A stretch of 64,000 bases of DNA from Microbacterium sediminis (GCF_004564075.1 NZ_CP038256.1:1302001-1366000), one strand, 5' to 3'. Shown: positions 27,901 through 37,660, counted from the stretch's first letter. Notes: generated by a model from the letters alone, not told the origin. Translations and numbers: made by a program.

Positions 27901-28396
27901 GCTCTCGACTTCGCTGCGCTCCGCTCGAGCCGTCTCGGCTCCCTGCGGTCGCTCGACGAGCGGTGGGTGGTTGCGGCTCGTCGACCGGAGGCGCGAAGCG
28001 CCGGAGCGGAGACGGGTCGAGCGGATCGCCGAAGGCGCGGAGTCGAGACCCTGGGGTTCAACCCCGTGCTCTCGACTCGCTTTGCTCGCTCGAGCCGTCT
28101 CGGCTCCCTTCGGTCGCTCGACGAGCCGTGGGTGGTGACGGCTCGTCGACCGGAGCGGCGGAGCCGCGGAGCGGAGACGGGTCGAGCGCAGCGCCGAAGG
28201 CGCGGAGTCGAGGCCTCGGGGCTGAAGCCTGTGCTCTCGACTCGCTTCGCGCGCTCGAGCCGTCTCGGCTCCCTTCGGTCGCTCGACGAGCCGTGGGTGG
28301 TGACGGCTCGTCGACCGGAGCGGCGTAGCCGCGGAGCGGAGACGGGTCGAGCGCAGCGCCGAAGGCGCGGAGTCGAGACCTCGGGGTTGAACCCCC
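27901..28396. repeat. Three tandem copies of a ~165-bp self-complementary repeat
   Basis: Units begin at 27901, 28068 and 28233, with periods 167 and 165 bp. Each has a left arm (GCTCTCGACT, CGCTCGAGCCGTCTCGGCTC, GGTCGCTCGACGAGC), a conserved loop TGGGTGGT, and a right arm that is the imperfect reverse complement of the left, ending GGCGCGGAGTCGAG. The innermost stem is 10 bp around a 10-nt loop (28119-28148; 28284-28313), with one mismatch in copy 1. A 19-20-nt joint with a GGGGTTCAACCCC-like palindrome follows each copy. It fills the gap between convergent clpX and the M3 peptidase gene. Open frames that cross it are periodic Arg/Ser/Leu shadows with no coding signature. Nothing else is present in this 500-bp gap. 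Confidence 0.92.
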
Positions 28397-28406
28397 GACC
28401 GGCGGG

Positions 28407-30449
28407 TCAGCCGGTGAGGCCGCGGCGCTTCAGGAGCGGCTCGATGTCGGCGTCGCGGCCGCGGAAGTCGCGGTAGGCCTCGAGCGGGTCCTTCGATCCG
28501 CCCACGCCGAGCAGGCGCCGGCGGAAGCGGTCGCCGTTCGCGCGGGTCAGCCCGCCGTTCTCGCGGAACCACTCGACGGTGTCGGCGTCGAGCACCTCGC
28601 TCCAGATGTACGAGTAGTAGCCGGCGCTGTACCCGCCCGCGAAGATGTGCTGGAAGTAGCAGGACGAGTAGCGGGTCGGCACGGCAGGGTCGTTCAGGCC
28701 GATGTCGGCGAGGGCCGCGGCCTCGAATGCCGCGACGTCGTCGACCGCGGCGGCCTCCTCGACCGTGAGGGTGTGCCACGCCTGGTCCAGCCACGCCGCG
28801 GCGAGGTACTCGCTCGTGGCGAAGCCCTCGTTGAACGCGGCGGAGGCCTGCAGGCGCTCGATCACCTCGGCCGGCAGCGGCTCGCCCGTCTCGACGTGCA
28901 CGGCGTAGTTCGTGACGATCTCGGGCCAGAGGATCCACATCTCGTTGACCTGGCTCGGGAACTCCACGAAGTCGCGGTACACCTGCGTGCCGCCGAAGTG
29001 CGGGTACGTCACGCGCGCGAACAGGCCGTGCAGGGCGTGTCCGAACTCGTGGAAGAGCGTGTTGACCTCGTCGAGGGTCAGCAGCGTGGGCTCGCCCTCC
29101 GCCGGCTGCGGCACGTTGAGGTTGTTGACGACGACGGGCTTCGGGTCGCCCAGCAGCTCCGACTGCACGACGATGGAGTTCATCCAGGCGCCGCCGCGCT
29201 TGGTGTCGCGCGTGTACAGGTCGAGCAGGTACAGCCCCAGGGCGGTGCCGTCCTCGTTGAACACCTCGAAGGTGCGCACGCCCGGGTGGTACGACGGCAG
29301 ATCGGCCCGCTCGCGGAAGGTGAGGCCGTAGACCAGGTGGGCGGCGTGGAACACGCCGTCCTGCAGCACGCGCTCGGCCTCGAACCAGGGGCGCAGCGCC
29401 GTGGTGTCGAGGTCGTACTCCGCCTGACGCACCTTCTCGGTGTAGAACGCCCAGTCGTGCGCCTCGATCGGCGCCCCGGCGATCTTCTCCAGCGCCGCCT
29501 TCTCGAGGCGGGCGTTGCGGGCGGCCGGGGCGGCGAGGCGGCGCAGACGCTCCTCGACCGCGGCGGGCGAGCCGGCGGTCTGATCCGAGGTCACGTACTC
29601 GGCGTGGCTGGCGTAGCCCAGCAGGCGCGCTCGCTCGGCGCGCAGCCGCACGATCTCGAGCAGCACCTCGGAGTTGTCGTTCGCGTTACCGCGCGCGGCG
29701 CGCGAGCGCGAGGCCTCGAGCAGGCGCGCGCGGACGTCGCGGCGGGTGAGCGAGGCGAGGTACGGGTGGCCCGTGTAGAGGGTGAGCGAGATGAGGTAGC
29801 CCTCGATGCCGCGGTCCTGGGCGGCCTGCGCCGCGGCGGAGATCTCGCCCTCGGTGAGGCCGTCGAGCTCGGCGGGATCCGTCACGACGAGCGCGAGCTC
29901 GTTGGTGTCGGCGAGCAGGTTCTTCTCGAACTGCGTGGTCAGCGTCGACAGGCGGGTGTTCAGCTCGGTGAGGCGCTGCTTGGCCGCGTCGTCCAGGCCG
30001 GCGCCCGCGTGCTGCATCTCGCAGTAGCGGCGCTCGACGAGGTAGCGCTGCTCGGCGTCGAGGCCGAGCTCGTCGATCCGCTCGTGCAGCGACGCGATGC
30101 GCGCGAACAGCTTGGCGTTGAGCTGGATCGCGTCCTCGTGCGCGGCGCGCAGCGGGGCGAGGGTCTCGCCGATCTCCTGGATCTCCGGCGTCGCGTGGGC
30201 GGAGTTGACCGTGTAGAACGCGCGGCTCACGCGGTCGAGCAGCTGGCCCGAGCGCTCGAGCGCGAGCATCGTGTTCTCGAAGGTGGGCTCGTCGGCCTGC
30301 GCGGTGATCGCCGCGATCTCGTCGAGGTGCTCCGCGAACGCGCGCTCGAAGGCGGGCAGGTAGTGCCCCGGCTCGATGGCGGCGTAGTCGGGCAGCCCGT
30401 AGGGGAGCGGCGACGGGGCGAGCAGGGGATTGAACTCGAGATCAGTCAC
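28407..30449 (-). CDS. dcp: M3 family metallopeptidase (peptidyl-dipeptidase Dcp / oligopeptidase A-like)
   Basis: Cytoplasmic zinc oligopeptidase, 680 residues. The zinc motif FHEFGHALHGLF lies near residue 465, followed by the helix FVEFPSQVNEMW with the third ligand Glu, and the substrate-binding loop CYFQHIFAGGYSAGYYSYIWSEV in two parts. The long helical N-terminal half is typical of the M3 clan. The symbol dcp is by similarity; PrlC-like is the alternative. Start GTG 30449 (MTDLEFNPLL). Downstream lies the tandem inverted repeat. The 78-residue gene lies 38 nt upstream. Confidence 0.94.
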   Translation of the reverse strand: MTDLEFNPLLAPSPLPYGLPDYAAIEPGHYLPAFERAFAEHLDEIAAITAQADEPTFENTMLALERSGQLLDRVSRAFYTVNSAHATPEIQEIGETLAPLRAAHEDAIQLNAKLFARIASLHERIDELGLDAEQRYLVERRYCEMQHAGAGLDDAAKQRLTELNTRLSTLTTQFEKNLLADTNELALVVTDPAELDGLTEGEISAAAQAAQDRGIEGYLISLTLYTGHPYLASLTRRDVRARLLEASRSRAARGNANDNSEVLLEIVRLRAERARLLGYASHAEYVTSDQTAGSPAAVEERLRRLAAPAARNARLEKAALEKIAGAPIEAHDWAFYTEKVRQAEYDLDTTALRPWFEAERVLQDGVFHAAHLVYGLTFRERADLPSYHPGVRTFEVFNEDGTALGLYLLDLYTRDTKRGGAWMNSIVVQSELLGDPKPVVVNNLNVPQPAEGEPTLLTLDEVNTLFHEFGHALHGLFARVTYPHFGGTQVYRDFVEFPSQVNEMWILWPEIVTNYAVHVETGEPLPAEVIERLQASAAFNEGFATSEYLAAAWLDQAWHTLTVEEAAAVDDVAAFEAAALADIGLNDPAVPTRYSSCYFQHIFAGGYSAGYYSYIWSEVLDADTVEWFRENGGLTRANGDRFRRRLLGVGGSKDPLEAYRDFRGRDADIEPLLKRRGLTG

Positions 30450-30487
30450 CTCGTCAGCCTACGTGCCCGCTCGCGCGCCCCCGCGCA

Positions 30488-30724
30488 TCACTCCATCGGG
30501 TCGAACCGCGTCGCGAAGGCGCGCCCCTCGGCATCGAGCGTGATCTCGATGCCGCTGTCGAGCTCGGCGATCGGCCGGCCCTCCAGCCACGTGAGCGTCC
30601 ACGACGGCGCCGGCTGTCCGGGCGGGAGCGTCGCCTCCACGCGAGCGATCTCCGCCCGCAGCGCCTCCGGGACCGAGCGGGGCGGCTCCCCGCCCGCCGA
30701 CCAGCGCGTGCCGAGCTGCATCAT
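30488..30724 (-). CDS. Small conserved hypothetical protein coupled to valS
   Basis: A 78-residue soluble protein (MMQLGTRWSAGGEPPRSVPEALR, then WTLTWLEGRPIAELDSGIEI). No known domain is recognised. Its start codon overlaps the valS stop (ATGA), so translation is probably coupled to valyl-tRNA synthetase. It has a regular protein composition, with two tryptophans and a mixed strand-helix pattern, which argues that it is real. Function unknown. Confidence 0.7.
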   Translation of the reverse strand: MMQLGTRWSAGGEPPRSVPEALRAEIARVEATLPPGQPAPSWTLTWLEGRPIAELDSGIEITLDAEGRAFATRFDPME

Positions 30725-33288
30725 GCCTCCTCAGGGGCGAGCTCGATGCGCGTGACGGCGAACTGCTCGCCCTCGACGATCTCGAGCTGCGCGATCCGGC
30801 CCACGGCCCGCAGGTCGACCTCCGCGGCGCGCAGCGGCGCCGTGCGGTCGGCGGGTGCGGCGATCGTCGCGGTGGCGACGGGGGTCTTCTGCGAGGCCTT
30901 GGCCTCGGTCTTCGCCCGGCGGATGCCGATGAGCGCCTCGCTCGCGGCGGCGAGCACGGCGGGGTCGCCGCCCAGGCCGGACGGCTCGGGCCACGCGGCG
31001 GTGTGCACGGATCCCTCCTGGAACCACGACCACACCTCCTCGGTCGCGAACGAGATCACGGGCGCGAGCAGGCGCAGCAGGGTCGACAGCGCCGTGCGCA
31101 GGGCGACGGCGGCCGAGGCGCCGGCCGCGCCGCCGCCGTACGCGCGCTCCTTGACGAGCTCGAGGTAGTCGTCGCAGAAGGTCCAGAAGAACGCCTCGGT
31201 GACCTCGAGCGCACGCGCGTGGTCGTAGCCCTCCAGCGCCCGGGTGGCCTGCGCGATCACGTCGTCGAGCGCCGCGAGCATCGAGAGGTCGAGCGGCTCG
31301 GTCACCGCGGCGTCCGCCGGGGCCTCGAAGCCGAGCACGAACTTCGCCGCGTTGAGCACCTTGATCGCCAGGCGGCGGCCGATCTTGATCTGCGTCGGGT
31401 TCTGCGGGTCGAACGCCGCGTCCGCGCCGAGGCGACTCGAGGCCGCCCAGTAGCGCACCGCGTCGGAGCCGTGCTGCTCGAGGATGTCGGCCGGGGTGAC
31501 GACGTTGCCCTTCGACTTCGACATCTTCTTGCGGTCGGGGTCGACGATGAAGCCCGAGATCGAGGCGTGGCGCCACGCGACCCGGTCGTCCTCGAGCGCG
31601 CTGCGCAGCAGCGTGGAGAACAGCCACGTGCGGATGATGTCCTGGCCCTGCGGGCGCACGTCGAACGGCGCCACGAGCGACCACAGCTCCTCGTCGCGCT
31701 CCCAGCCGCCGGCGAGCTGCGGGGTCAGCGACGACGTCGCCCACGTGTCGAACACGTCGGTCTCAGCCTCGAAGCCGCCGGGCACGCCGCGCTGGTCCTC
31801 GGTGTAGCCGGGCGGCACGTCGGTGGACGGGTCCACCGGCAGCGACTCCGCGGTCGGCACGAGCACGCGACCGTAGTCGCGGTCGCCGTTCTCGTCGAGC
31901 GCGTACCAGACGGGGATCGGCACGCCGAAGAAGCGCTGGCGCGAGACGAGCCAGTCGCCCGTCAGGCCGTTCACCCAGTTCTCGTACCGCACCCGCATGA
32001 ACTCCGGGTGCCACTCGATCTGCTGGCCGAGCTCGATGAGGCGGGCGCGCAGCTGGTCGGAACGGGCGCCGTTGCGGATGTACCACTGGCGGGTCGAGAC
32101 GATCTCGAGCGGGCGATCGCCCTTCTCGAAGAACTTCACGGGGTGCTGGAAGGTCTTGCCGACCTCGATCAGCTCGCCCGACTCCTCGAGCAGCTCCACC
32201 ATGCGCTTCTTGGCGCTGAAGACGGTCTTGCCGGCCAGTTCGGCGAAGGCGGCGCGTCCGGTCTCCGAGGTGATCGCCTCGGGGGCGTCCGCAACCACGC
32301 GGCCGTCGCGGCCGATGATCGTGCGGTTGGGGAGGTCCAGCTCGCGCCACCACACGATGTCGGTCATGTCGCCGAACGTGCAGATCATCGCGATGCCGGA
32401 GCCCTTGTCGGGCTGGGCGAGCGGGTGGGGCAGCACGGGCACCTCGACGCCGAAGACCGGCGTGGTCACCGTCGTGCCGAAGTGGGCCTGATACCGCTCG
32501 TCGTCGGGGTGGGCGACGAGGGCCACGCACGCCGCGAGGAGCTCGGGGCGGGTCGTCTCGATGTGGATGTCGCCCGAGCCGTCGGTCTTGTGGAACGCGA
32601 GGCGGTGGTAGTTGGCCGGCTGATCGCGATCCTCGAGCTCGGCCTGCGCGATCGCCGAGCGGAAGTCGACGTCCCACAGCGTGGGGGCGAGGTCCTGGTA
32701 GGCCTCGCCGCGCTCGTAGTTGCGCAGGAACGCGAGCTGGCTGGTGCGGATCGTGTCGTCCGAGATCGTCCGGTAGGTCTGCGTCCAGTCCACCGACAGG
32801 CCGAGCTGACGCCACAGCGTCTCGAACGTCTTCTCGTCCTCGACGGTGAGCCTCTCGCACAGCTCGATGAAGTTGCGGCGGCTGATCGGCACCTGGTCGG
32901 CCGGCTTCAGGCTCTTGGCATTGCCCTCGAACGGCGGCGTGAAGTCGGGGTCGTACGGCAGCGACGGGTCGCAGCGCACGCCGTAGTAGTTCTGCACGCG
33001 GCGCTCGGTCGGCAGGCCGTTGTCGTCCCAGCCGATCGGATAGAACACGGTCTTGCCGCGCATGCGCTCGAAGCGCGTCTTCACGTCGGTGTGGGTGTAC
33101 GAGAACACGTGGCCGATGTGCAGCGAGCCCGACGCCGTCGGCGGGGGCGTGTCGACCGAGTAGACACCGGCGCGGCCCGAGGCGCGGGCGGCGTCGCGAT
33201 CGAAGAGGAACGTGCCGTCCTGCTCCCAGCGCTCACCCCACTTCGCTTCGAGTCCCTCGAGAGCGGGCTTGTCGGGGATGGCGGCCAT
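30721..33288 (-). CDS. valS: Valyl-tRNA synthetase
   Basis: Charges tRNA-Val. The class I motifs are clear: PPPTASGSLHIGHVFSY (HIGH at residues 57-60) and KKMSKSKGNVVTPADIL near residue 588. The editing CP1 domain lies between them (residues about 200-400). At 855 residues it is shorter than E. coli ValRS (951), and ends without the long C-terminal coiled coil. The WDDNGLPTERRVQNYYGVRCDP stretch resembles the archaeal-like ValRS found in some actinobacteria. ATG 33288. First gene of a short operon with the 78-residue ORF. Confidence 0.97.
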   Translation of the reverse strand: MAAIPDKPALEGLEAKWGERWEQDGTFLFDRDAARASGRAGVYSVDTPPPTASGSLHIGHVFSYTHTDVKTRFERMRGKTVFYPIGWDDNGLPTERRVQNYYGVRCDPSLPYDPDFTPPFEGNAKSLKPADQVPISRRNFIELCERLTVEDEKTFETLWRQLGLSVDWTQTYRTISDDTIRTSQLAFLRNYERGEAYQDLAPTLWDVDFRSAIAQAELEDRDQPANYHRLAFHKTDGSGDIHIETTRPELLAACVALVAHPDDERYQAHFGTTVTTPVFGVEVPVLPHPLAQPDKGSGIAMICTFGDMTDIVWWRELDLPNRTIIGRDGRVVADAPEAITSETGRAAFAELAGKTVFSAKKRMVELLEESGELIEVGKTFQHPVKFFEKGDRPLEIVSTRQWYIRNGARSDQLRARLIELGQQIEWHPEFMRVRYENWVNGLTGDWLVSRQRFFGVPIPVWYALDENGDRDYGRVLVPTAESLPVDPSTDVPPGYTEDQRGVPGGFEAETDVFDTWATSSLTPQLAGGWERDEELWSLVAPFDVRPQGQDIIRTWLFSTLLRSALEDDRVAWRHASISGFIVDPDRKKMSKSKGNVVTPADILEQHGSDAVRYWAASSRLGADAAFDPQNPTQIKIGRRLAIKVLNAAKFVLGFEAPADAAVTEPLDLSMLAALDDVIAQATRALEGYDHARALEVTEAFFWTFCDDYLELVKERAYGGGAAGASAAVALRTALSTLLRLLAPVISFATEEVWSWFQEGSVHTAAWPEPSGLGGDPAVLAAASEALIGIRRAKTEAKASQKTPVATATIAAPADRTAPLRAAEVDLRAVGRIAQLEIVEGEQFAVTRIELAPEEA

Positions 33289-33381
33289 GCGGTGCTCCTC
33301 GTATGTGCGGCACGGTGTGTGCGTGCCTGAGTGTGGGGTACGCGCCGAGTCTACCGGGACGGGCCCCGCCCGCGTCGGGCG

Positions 33382-34038
33382 TCAGCCGCGGATGTCGATG
33401 CCCGCCGCCTGTGCGAAGGCCGGCGCGAGCAGGCGCACCTGATCCTCCGTGAGCGTCGCGCCCCGCAGCGACAGCACGTCGAGGCAGCCGAGCATCTCGA
33501 GCCCGCGCAGATCGAGGTCCGCGGCGCGCATGCCGCGGGGGTCGAGCTCGTCGGTGCGCGAGCGCACGACGGCCACGCGCGTCAGCTGGGCGCGCGGTAT
33601 GTCGAGCGAGCCGATCTCGCACCCCTCGATCCGCAGATCCTCCACCCGGGCGCCGGCGAGCGAGAGGTAGTCGATCCGCAGATCCCGCAGCTCCAGCTCG
33701 GCGGCGCGCGCCTCGGCGAGATCGAGTGTGCCGATGCGGCCGCCCACGATCCGCACGCGCCGGATCGTGGCGTCGCGCGCCGACACCGAGATCGCGCGCA
33801 CATCGCTGAGCTCGACGTCCACGAGCGTCGCACCGCGCAGCGCGAGGGCGTCGACCGCGGGGGAGGGCACGACGCACTCCTCGAGCGAGGCGTACGACAG
33901 GTCGACGTCGCCGCTCAGCCCCGCGAGCCGGGCATGGCGCAGATCGGCGCGCGGGCGGGGCGCGGCATCGTCGAACTCCCGCGGCAGATCCGGTGCGCCG
34001 ATGCGGGGAGGGATCGGGCGATCCTGCGTGCGGGCCAT
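33382..34038 (-). CDS. Pentapeptide-repeat-like protein
   Basis: A 218-residue protein with repeating A(D/N)L-type pentapeptides: ADLRHARLAGL, VDLSYASLEEC, LALRGATLVDVELSDVRA, and later AADLDLRGLEMLGC and VLSLRGATLTEDQVRLLAP. The middle is a less strict leucine-periodic region. Such proteins fold as a right-handed quadrilateral beta-helix; roles include DNA mimicry but are mostly unknown. Arg/Pro-rich N-terminus without signal peptide. ATG 34038. Divergent from ileS. Confidence 0.8.
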   Translation of the reverse strand: MARTQDRPIPPRIGAPDLPREFDDAAPRPRADLRHARLAGLSGDVDLSYASLEECVVPSPAVDALALRGATLVDVELSDVRAISVSARDATIRRVRIVGGRIGTLDLAEARAAELELRDLRIDYLSLAGARVEDLRIEGCEIGSLDIPRAQLTRVAVVRSRTDELDPRGMRAADLDLRGLEMLGCLDVLSLRGATLTEDQVRLLAPAFAQAAGIDIRG

Positions 34039-34112
34039 GCCCCGACCCTACGTCGTGCGAGCGCGGGGCAGGAATGTGGCGGGAACGTCGCGTGGGGCGG
34101 CCCGGGAGCACG

Positions 34113-34118
34113 TAGAAT
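34113..34118 (+). promoter_or_regulatory. Candidate -10 element of the ileS T-box transcript
   Basis: TAGAAT, close to consensus, would start RNA near 34125, just before T-box stem I. Confidence 0.6.
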
Positions 34119-34124
34119 CGTGGA

Positions 34125-34333
34125 AACGCACTGATCCGGCCATCACCGGGGAGCTCGCGGAAGAACAGGCTTCGGCCCCAGTAGAACCGCGCGGGGCAGG
34201 CCCGTCACAGCCGCAGTGAGAGTGGCGTGGCTGTGAACCGGCAGGTTTCCAGCCACGCAACGCGGGGTGGTACCGCGGCCGGGCTTCACAGCACGGGTCG
34301 TCCTCGCAGTCCCCTTGGAACTGCTGGAGTGAG
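34125..34333 (+). promoter_or_regulatory. T-box riboswitch upstream of ileS (actinobacterial, short stem I)
   Basis: The leader has the actinobacterial ileS T-box layout. A short stem I CCGG/CCGG encloses the specifier ATC (34142-34144) in GGCCATCACCGGGGAGC, followed by CGGAAGAAC and CAGTAGAACCG, then stems II/III, and the T-box GCGGGGTGGTACCGCGG at 34262-34278 whose bulge pairs with uncharged tRNA-Ile. Downstream, GCAGT (34306-34310) can pair with ACTGC (34320-34324) next to the ribosome binding site GGAG at 34326-34329. There is no T-run terminator, so control is probably on translation initiation, as known for the mycobacterial homologue. Confidence 0.93.
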
Positions 34334-37300
34334 ATGACCTACCCGAAGTCCCCGTTCGGCCCCGCCGCCGATGCCGCAGCCCTCGTCGCGAGCCCGCGCT
34401 TTCCCGACGTCGAGCGCGAGATCCTCGACTTCTGGGCCGAGGACGACACCTTCCGCGCCTCGGTCGCGCAGCGCGAGGGCGCCGACGAGTGGGTGTTCTA
34501 CGACGGCCCGCCGTTCGCGAACGGGCTGCCGCACTACGGACACCTCCTCACCGGCTACGCCAAGGACCTCTTCCCGCGGTTCCAGACGATGCGCGGCAAG
34601 AAGGTCGACCGCGTCTTCGGCTGGGACACCCACGGGCTCCCCGCGGAGCTCGAGGCGATGAAACAGCTCGGCATCACCGAGAAGAGCGAGATCGAGGAGA
34701 TGGGCATCGCCGCGTTCAACGGCAAGGCCCGCGAGTCGGTGCTGCGCTACATGGACGAGTGGGAGGCCTACGTCACGCGCCAGGCCCGCTGGGTGGACTT
34801 CGAGAACGGCTACAAGACGCTCAACCCCACGTTCATGGAGAGCGTGCTGTGGGCGTTCAAGACCCTGCACGACAAGGGCCTCGCCTACGAGGGCTACCGC
34901 GTGCTGCCGTACTGCTGGCGCGACCAGACCCCGCTGTCCAACCACGAGCTGCGCATGGACGACGACGTCTACCAGATGCGCCAGGACCCGTCGGTGACGG
35001 TGTCGTTCCCGCTCACGGGCGAGAAGGCGGAGGCCCTCGGGCTGGCCGGCGTGCGCGCCCTGGCCTGGACGACGACGCCCTGGACGCTGCCGACGAACAT
35101 GTCGCTGGCGGTCGGCCCGCAGATCACCTACGCGGTCGTACCCGTCGGCCCGGCCGGCGCGAAGGAGGGCGCCGAGGGCGACGAGTTCCTGCTGGCCGAG
35201 GACCTGCTCGGCGGCTACGCGAAGGACCTCGGCTACGAGTCGGCCGACGAGGCGCGCGCGGCGGTGCGCGCCCGCGTGGCCGGCGCCGACCTCGCCGACG
35301 TGACGTTCGAGCGGCTCTTCGACTATTTCGCCGACACCGAGAAGTGGGGCACGCAGAACGCGTGGCGGATCCTCGTCGACGACTACGTCACCACCGCCGA
35401 CGGCACGGGCATCGTGCACCAGGCGCCCGCCTACGGTGAGGACGACAAGCGCCTCAACGACGCCGCCGGCATCCCGACGATCGTGTCGCTCGGCGACGAC
35501 GGCCGCTTCCTCGACATGGTCACCGACGTCGCGGGCGAGCTGTGGATGGAGGCGAACACGCCGCTCGTGCGCCTGCTGCGCCAGAAGGGGCGCCTGCTGC
35601 GCCTGCAGTCCTACGAGCACAGCTACCCGCACTGCTGGCGCTGCCGGAACCCCCTCATCTACAAGGCGGTCTCGAGCTGGTTCGTGCGCGTGACCGACAT
35701 CAAGGATCGCCTGCTCGAGAACAACGAGCAGATCACCTGGGCGCCCGAGAACGTCAAGCACGGCCAGTTCGGCAAGTGGCTCGAGGGAGCCCGCGACTGG
35801 TCGATCAGCCGCAACCGGTTCTGGGGCTCGCCGATCCCGGTGTGGAAGTCGGACGACCCCAACCACCCGCGCGTCGACGTGTACGGCTCGCTCGAGGAGC
35901 TCGAGCGCGACTTCGGCACGCTGCCGCGCAACGAGCAGGGCGAGGTCGACCTGCACCGGCCGTACATCGACGAGCTGACGCGCCCGAACCCCGACGACCC
36001 GACGGGCCGGAGCACGATGCGCCGCATCGAGGACGTCTTCGACGTGTGGTTCGACTCGGGCTCGATGCCGTTCGCGCAGGTGCACTACCCGTTCGAGAAC
36101 AAGGACTGGTTCGACTCGCACGCGCCGGCCGACTTCATCGTGGAGTACATCGGCCAGACGCGCGGCTGGTTCTACGTCATGCACGTGCTCTCGACGGCGC
36201 TGTTCGATCGCCCCGCCTTCACGGGCGTGTCGTGCCACGGCATCGTGCTCGGCAACGACGGGCAGAAGATGTCGAAGTCGCTGCGCAACTACCCCGACGT
36301 CTCGGAGGTGTTCGACCGCGACGGCTCCGACGCCATGCGCTGGTTCCTCATGTCGTCGAGCGTGCTGCGCGGCGGCAACCTCATCGTGACCGAGGAAGGC
36401 ATCCGCGCGGGCGTGCGCGAGTTCCTGCTGCCGCTGTGGAACTCGTGGTACTTCTTCGCCACGTACGCCAACGCGGCCGGATACGAGGCGACGCGCCGCA
36501 CCGACTCCACCGACGTGCTCGATCGGCACATCCTCGCGCTGCTGGGTGACCTCGTGCGCGAGGTCGCCGACGACCTCGAGCGCCTCGACTCGACCACCGC
36601 GGCCGCGCGTCTGCGCGACTTCGCCGAGGTGCTGACGAACTGGTACATCCGCCGATCGCGCGATCGGTTCTGGACGGGCGTGACCGACGACCCGAAGAGC
36701 ACCGAGGCGTTCGACACGCTCTACACGGTGCTCGAGACGCTGTGCCGCGTGGCGGCTCCGCTCATCCCGCTCGTGTCCGAGCGCGTGTGGCAGGGCCTCA
36801 CCGGCGGCCGCAGCGTGCACCTGACGGAGTGGCCCGACGCCGACGAGTTCGCCCCCGCCGCGGACATCCGCCGCGCCATGGACGCCGTCCGCGAGGCCTC
36901 GAGCGTCGCCAACGCGCTGCGCAAGAAGGAGGGGCTGCGGGTGCGCCTGCCGCTGTCGCGCCTCACGGTCGTGACCGAGGGTGCCGACGCGCTCGCGCAG
37001 TTCGAGGACATCCTGCGCGACGAGCTCAACGTCAAGTCGGTCGCGCTCGTCGAGCTCGCCGACACTACCGCCGCCGAGTACGGCATCACGCACCGCCTCA
37101 CCGTCAACGCCCGCGCGGCGGGCCCGCGCATCGGCAAGCAGGTGCAGCAGGCGATCGCCGCCGCGAAGTCGGGCGACTGGGCCGAGTCAGGCGGCGGCGT
37201 GACGGCCGGCGGCATCGCGCTGGTCGAGGGCGAGTACGAGCTCGTGCTCGAGACCACGGGACGGCCCGAGGGCGAGGCGCTCGCGCTGCTGCCGTCCGGC

Positions 37301-37660
37301 GGCTTCGTGCTGCTCGACACCGTGGTCACCCCCGAGCTCGCGGCCGAGGGGCTCGCGCGCGACGTGATCCGCGCCGTGCAGGACACCCGCAAGGGCGCCG
37401 GCTTCGACGTGAGCGACCGGATCCGCCTGGAGCTGGCCTTCGCCTCCGCCGAGGACGCCGCGGCCGTGCGGCAGGCGTTCGACATCGCCGATGTCGCCGG
37501 CGAGACGCTCGCCGTCTCCGCCGAGGTCGTCGACGGAACGATCGACGGCGGGGCCGAGCACATCGCGACGATCCCGGCCGGGACGTACGCCAACGCCGGC
37601 GACTTCCAGGTCGCCGTGACCCGCGTGGTCATCGCAGCCGTCGAGGTGGAGGAACGATGA
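34334..37660 (+). CDS. ileS: Isoleucyl-tRNA synthetase
   Basis: Charges tRNA-Ile. HIGH-type motif [19 protein letters not shown] near residue 67, KMSKS in [18 protein letters not shown] near residue 645. The [17 protein letters not shown] stretch, EEYVTRQ-like helix and 1108-residue length place it in the eukaryotic-like IleRS clade used by many actinobacteria, known for low mupirocin sensitivity; that is clade knowledge and not tested here. It is preceded by the T-box leader and overlaps folC by 4 bp (ATGA). Confidence 0.97.
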   Translation: MTYPKSPFGPAADAAALVASPRFPDVEREILDFWAEDDTFRASVAQREGADEWVFYDGPPFANGLPHYGHLLTGYAKDLFPRFQTMRGKKVDRVFGWDTHGLPAELEAMKQLGITEKSEIEEMGIAAFNGKARESVLRYMDEWEAYVTRQARWVDFENGYKTLNPTFMESVLWAFKTLHDKGLAYEGYRVLPYCWRDQTPLSNHELRMDDDVYQMRQDPSVTVSFPLTGEKAEALGLAGVRALAWTTTPWTLPTNMSLAVGPQITYAVVPVGPAGAKEGAEGDEFLLAEDLLGGYAKDLGYESADEARAAVRARVAGADLADVTFERLFDYFADTEKWGTQNAWRILVDDYVTTADGTGIVHQAPAYGEDDKRLNDAAGIPTIVSLGDDGRFLDMVTDVAGELWMEANTPLVRLLRQKGRLLRLQSYEHSYPHCWRCRNPLIYKAVSSWFVRVTDIKDRLLENNEQITWAPENVKHGQFGKWLEGARDWSISRNRFWGSPIPVWKSDDPNHPRVDVYGSLEELERDFGTLPRNEQGEVDLHRPYIDELTRPNPDDPTGRSTMRRIEDVFDVWFDSGSMPFAQVHYPFENKDWFDSHAPADFIVEYIGQTRGWFYVMHVLSTALFDRPAFTGVSCHGIVLGNDGQKMSKSLRNYPDVSEVFDRDGSDAMRWFLMSSSVLRGGNLIVTEEGIRAGVREFLLPLWNSWYFFATYANAAGYEATRRTDSTDVLDRHILALLGDLVREVADDLERLDSTTAAARLRDFAEVLTNWYIRRSRDRFWTGVTDDPKSTEAFDTLYTVLETLCRVAAPLIPLVSERVWQGLTGGRSVHLTEWPDADEFAPAADIRRAMDAVREASSVANALRKKEGLRVRLPLSRLTVVTEGADALAQFEDILRDELNVKSVALVELADTTAAEYGITHRLTVNARAAGPRIGKQVQQAIAAAKSGDWAESGGGVTAGGIALVEGEYELVLETTGRPEGEALALLPSGGFVLLDTVVTPELAAEGLARDVIRAVQDTRKGAGFDVSDRIRLELAFASAEDAAAVRQAFDIADVAGETLAVSAEVVDGTIDGGAEHIATIPAGTYANAGDFQVAVTRVVIAAVEVEER

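Noticed and set aside
27901..28396. CRISPR array
   Set aside because: Units are about 165 bp and self-complementary with 19-20-nt joints rather than 28-37-bp repeats with unique spacers, and no cas genes are present.
27963..28476. Open frames inside the tandem repeat, as a possible repeat protein
   Set aside because: They arise from the DNA periodicity; Arg/Ser/Leu repeats with no start-site signal, and the same DNA gives frames on both strands.
34286..37093. 935-residue open frame antisense to ileS
   Set aside because: It is a reverse-frame shadow of a high-GC gene; its translation is Val/Arg/Glu/Leu-rich low complexity without domains, while the plus strand encodes a canonical IleRS.
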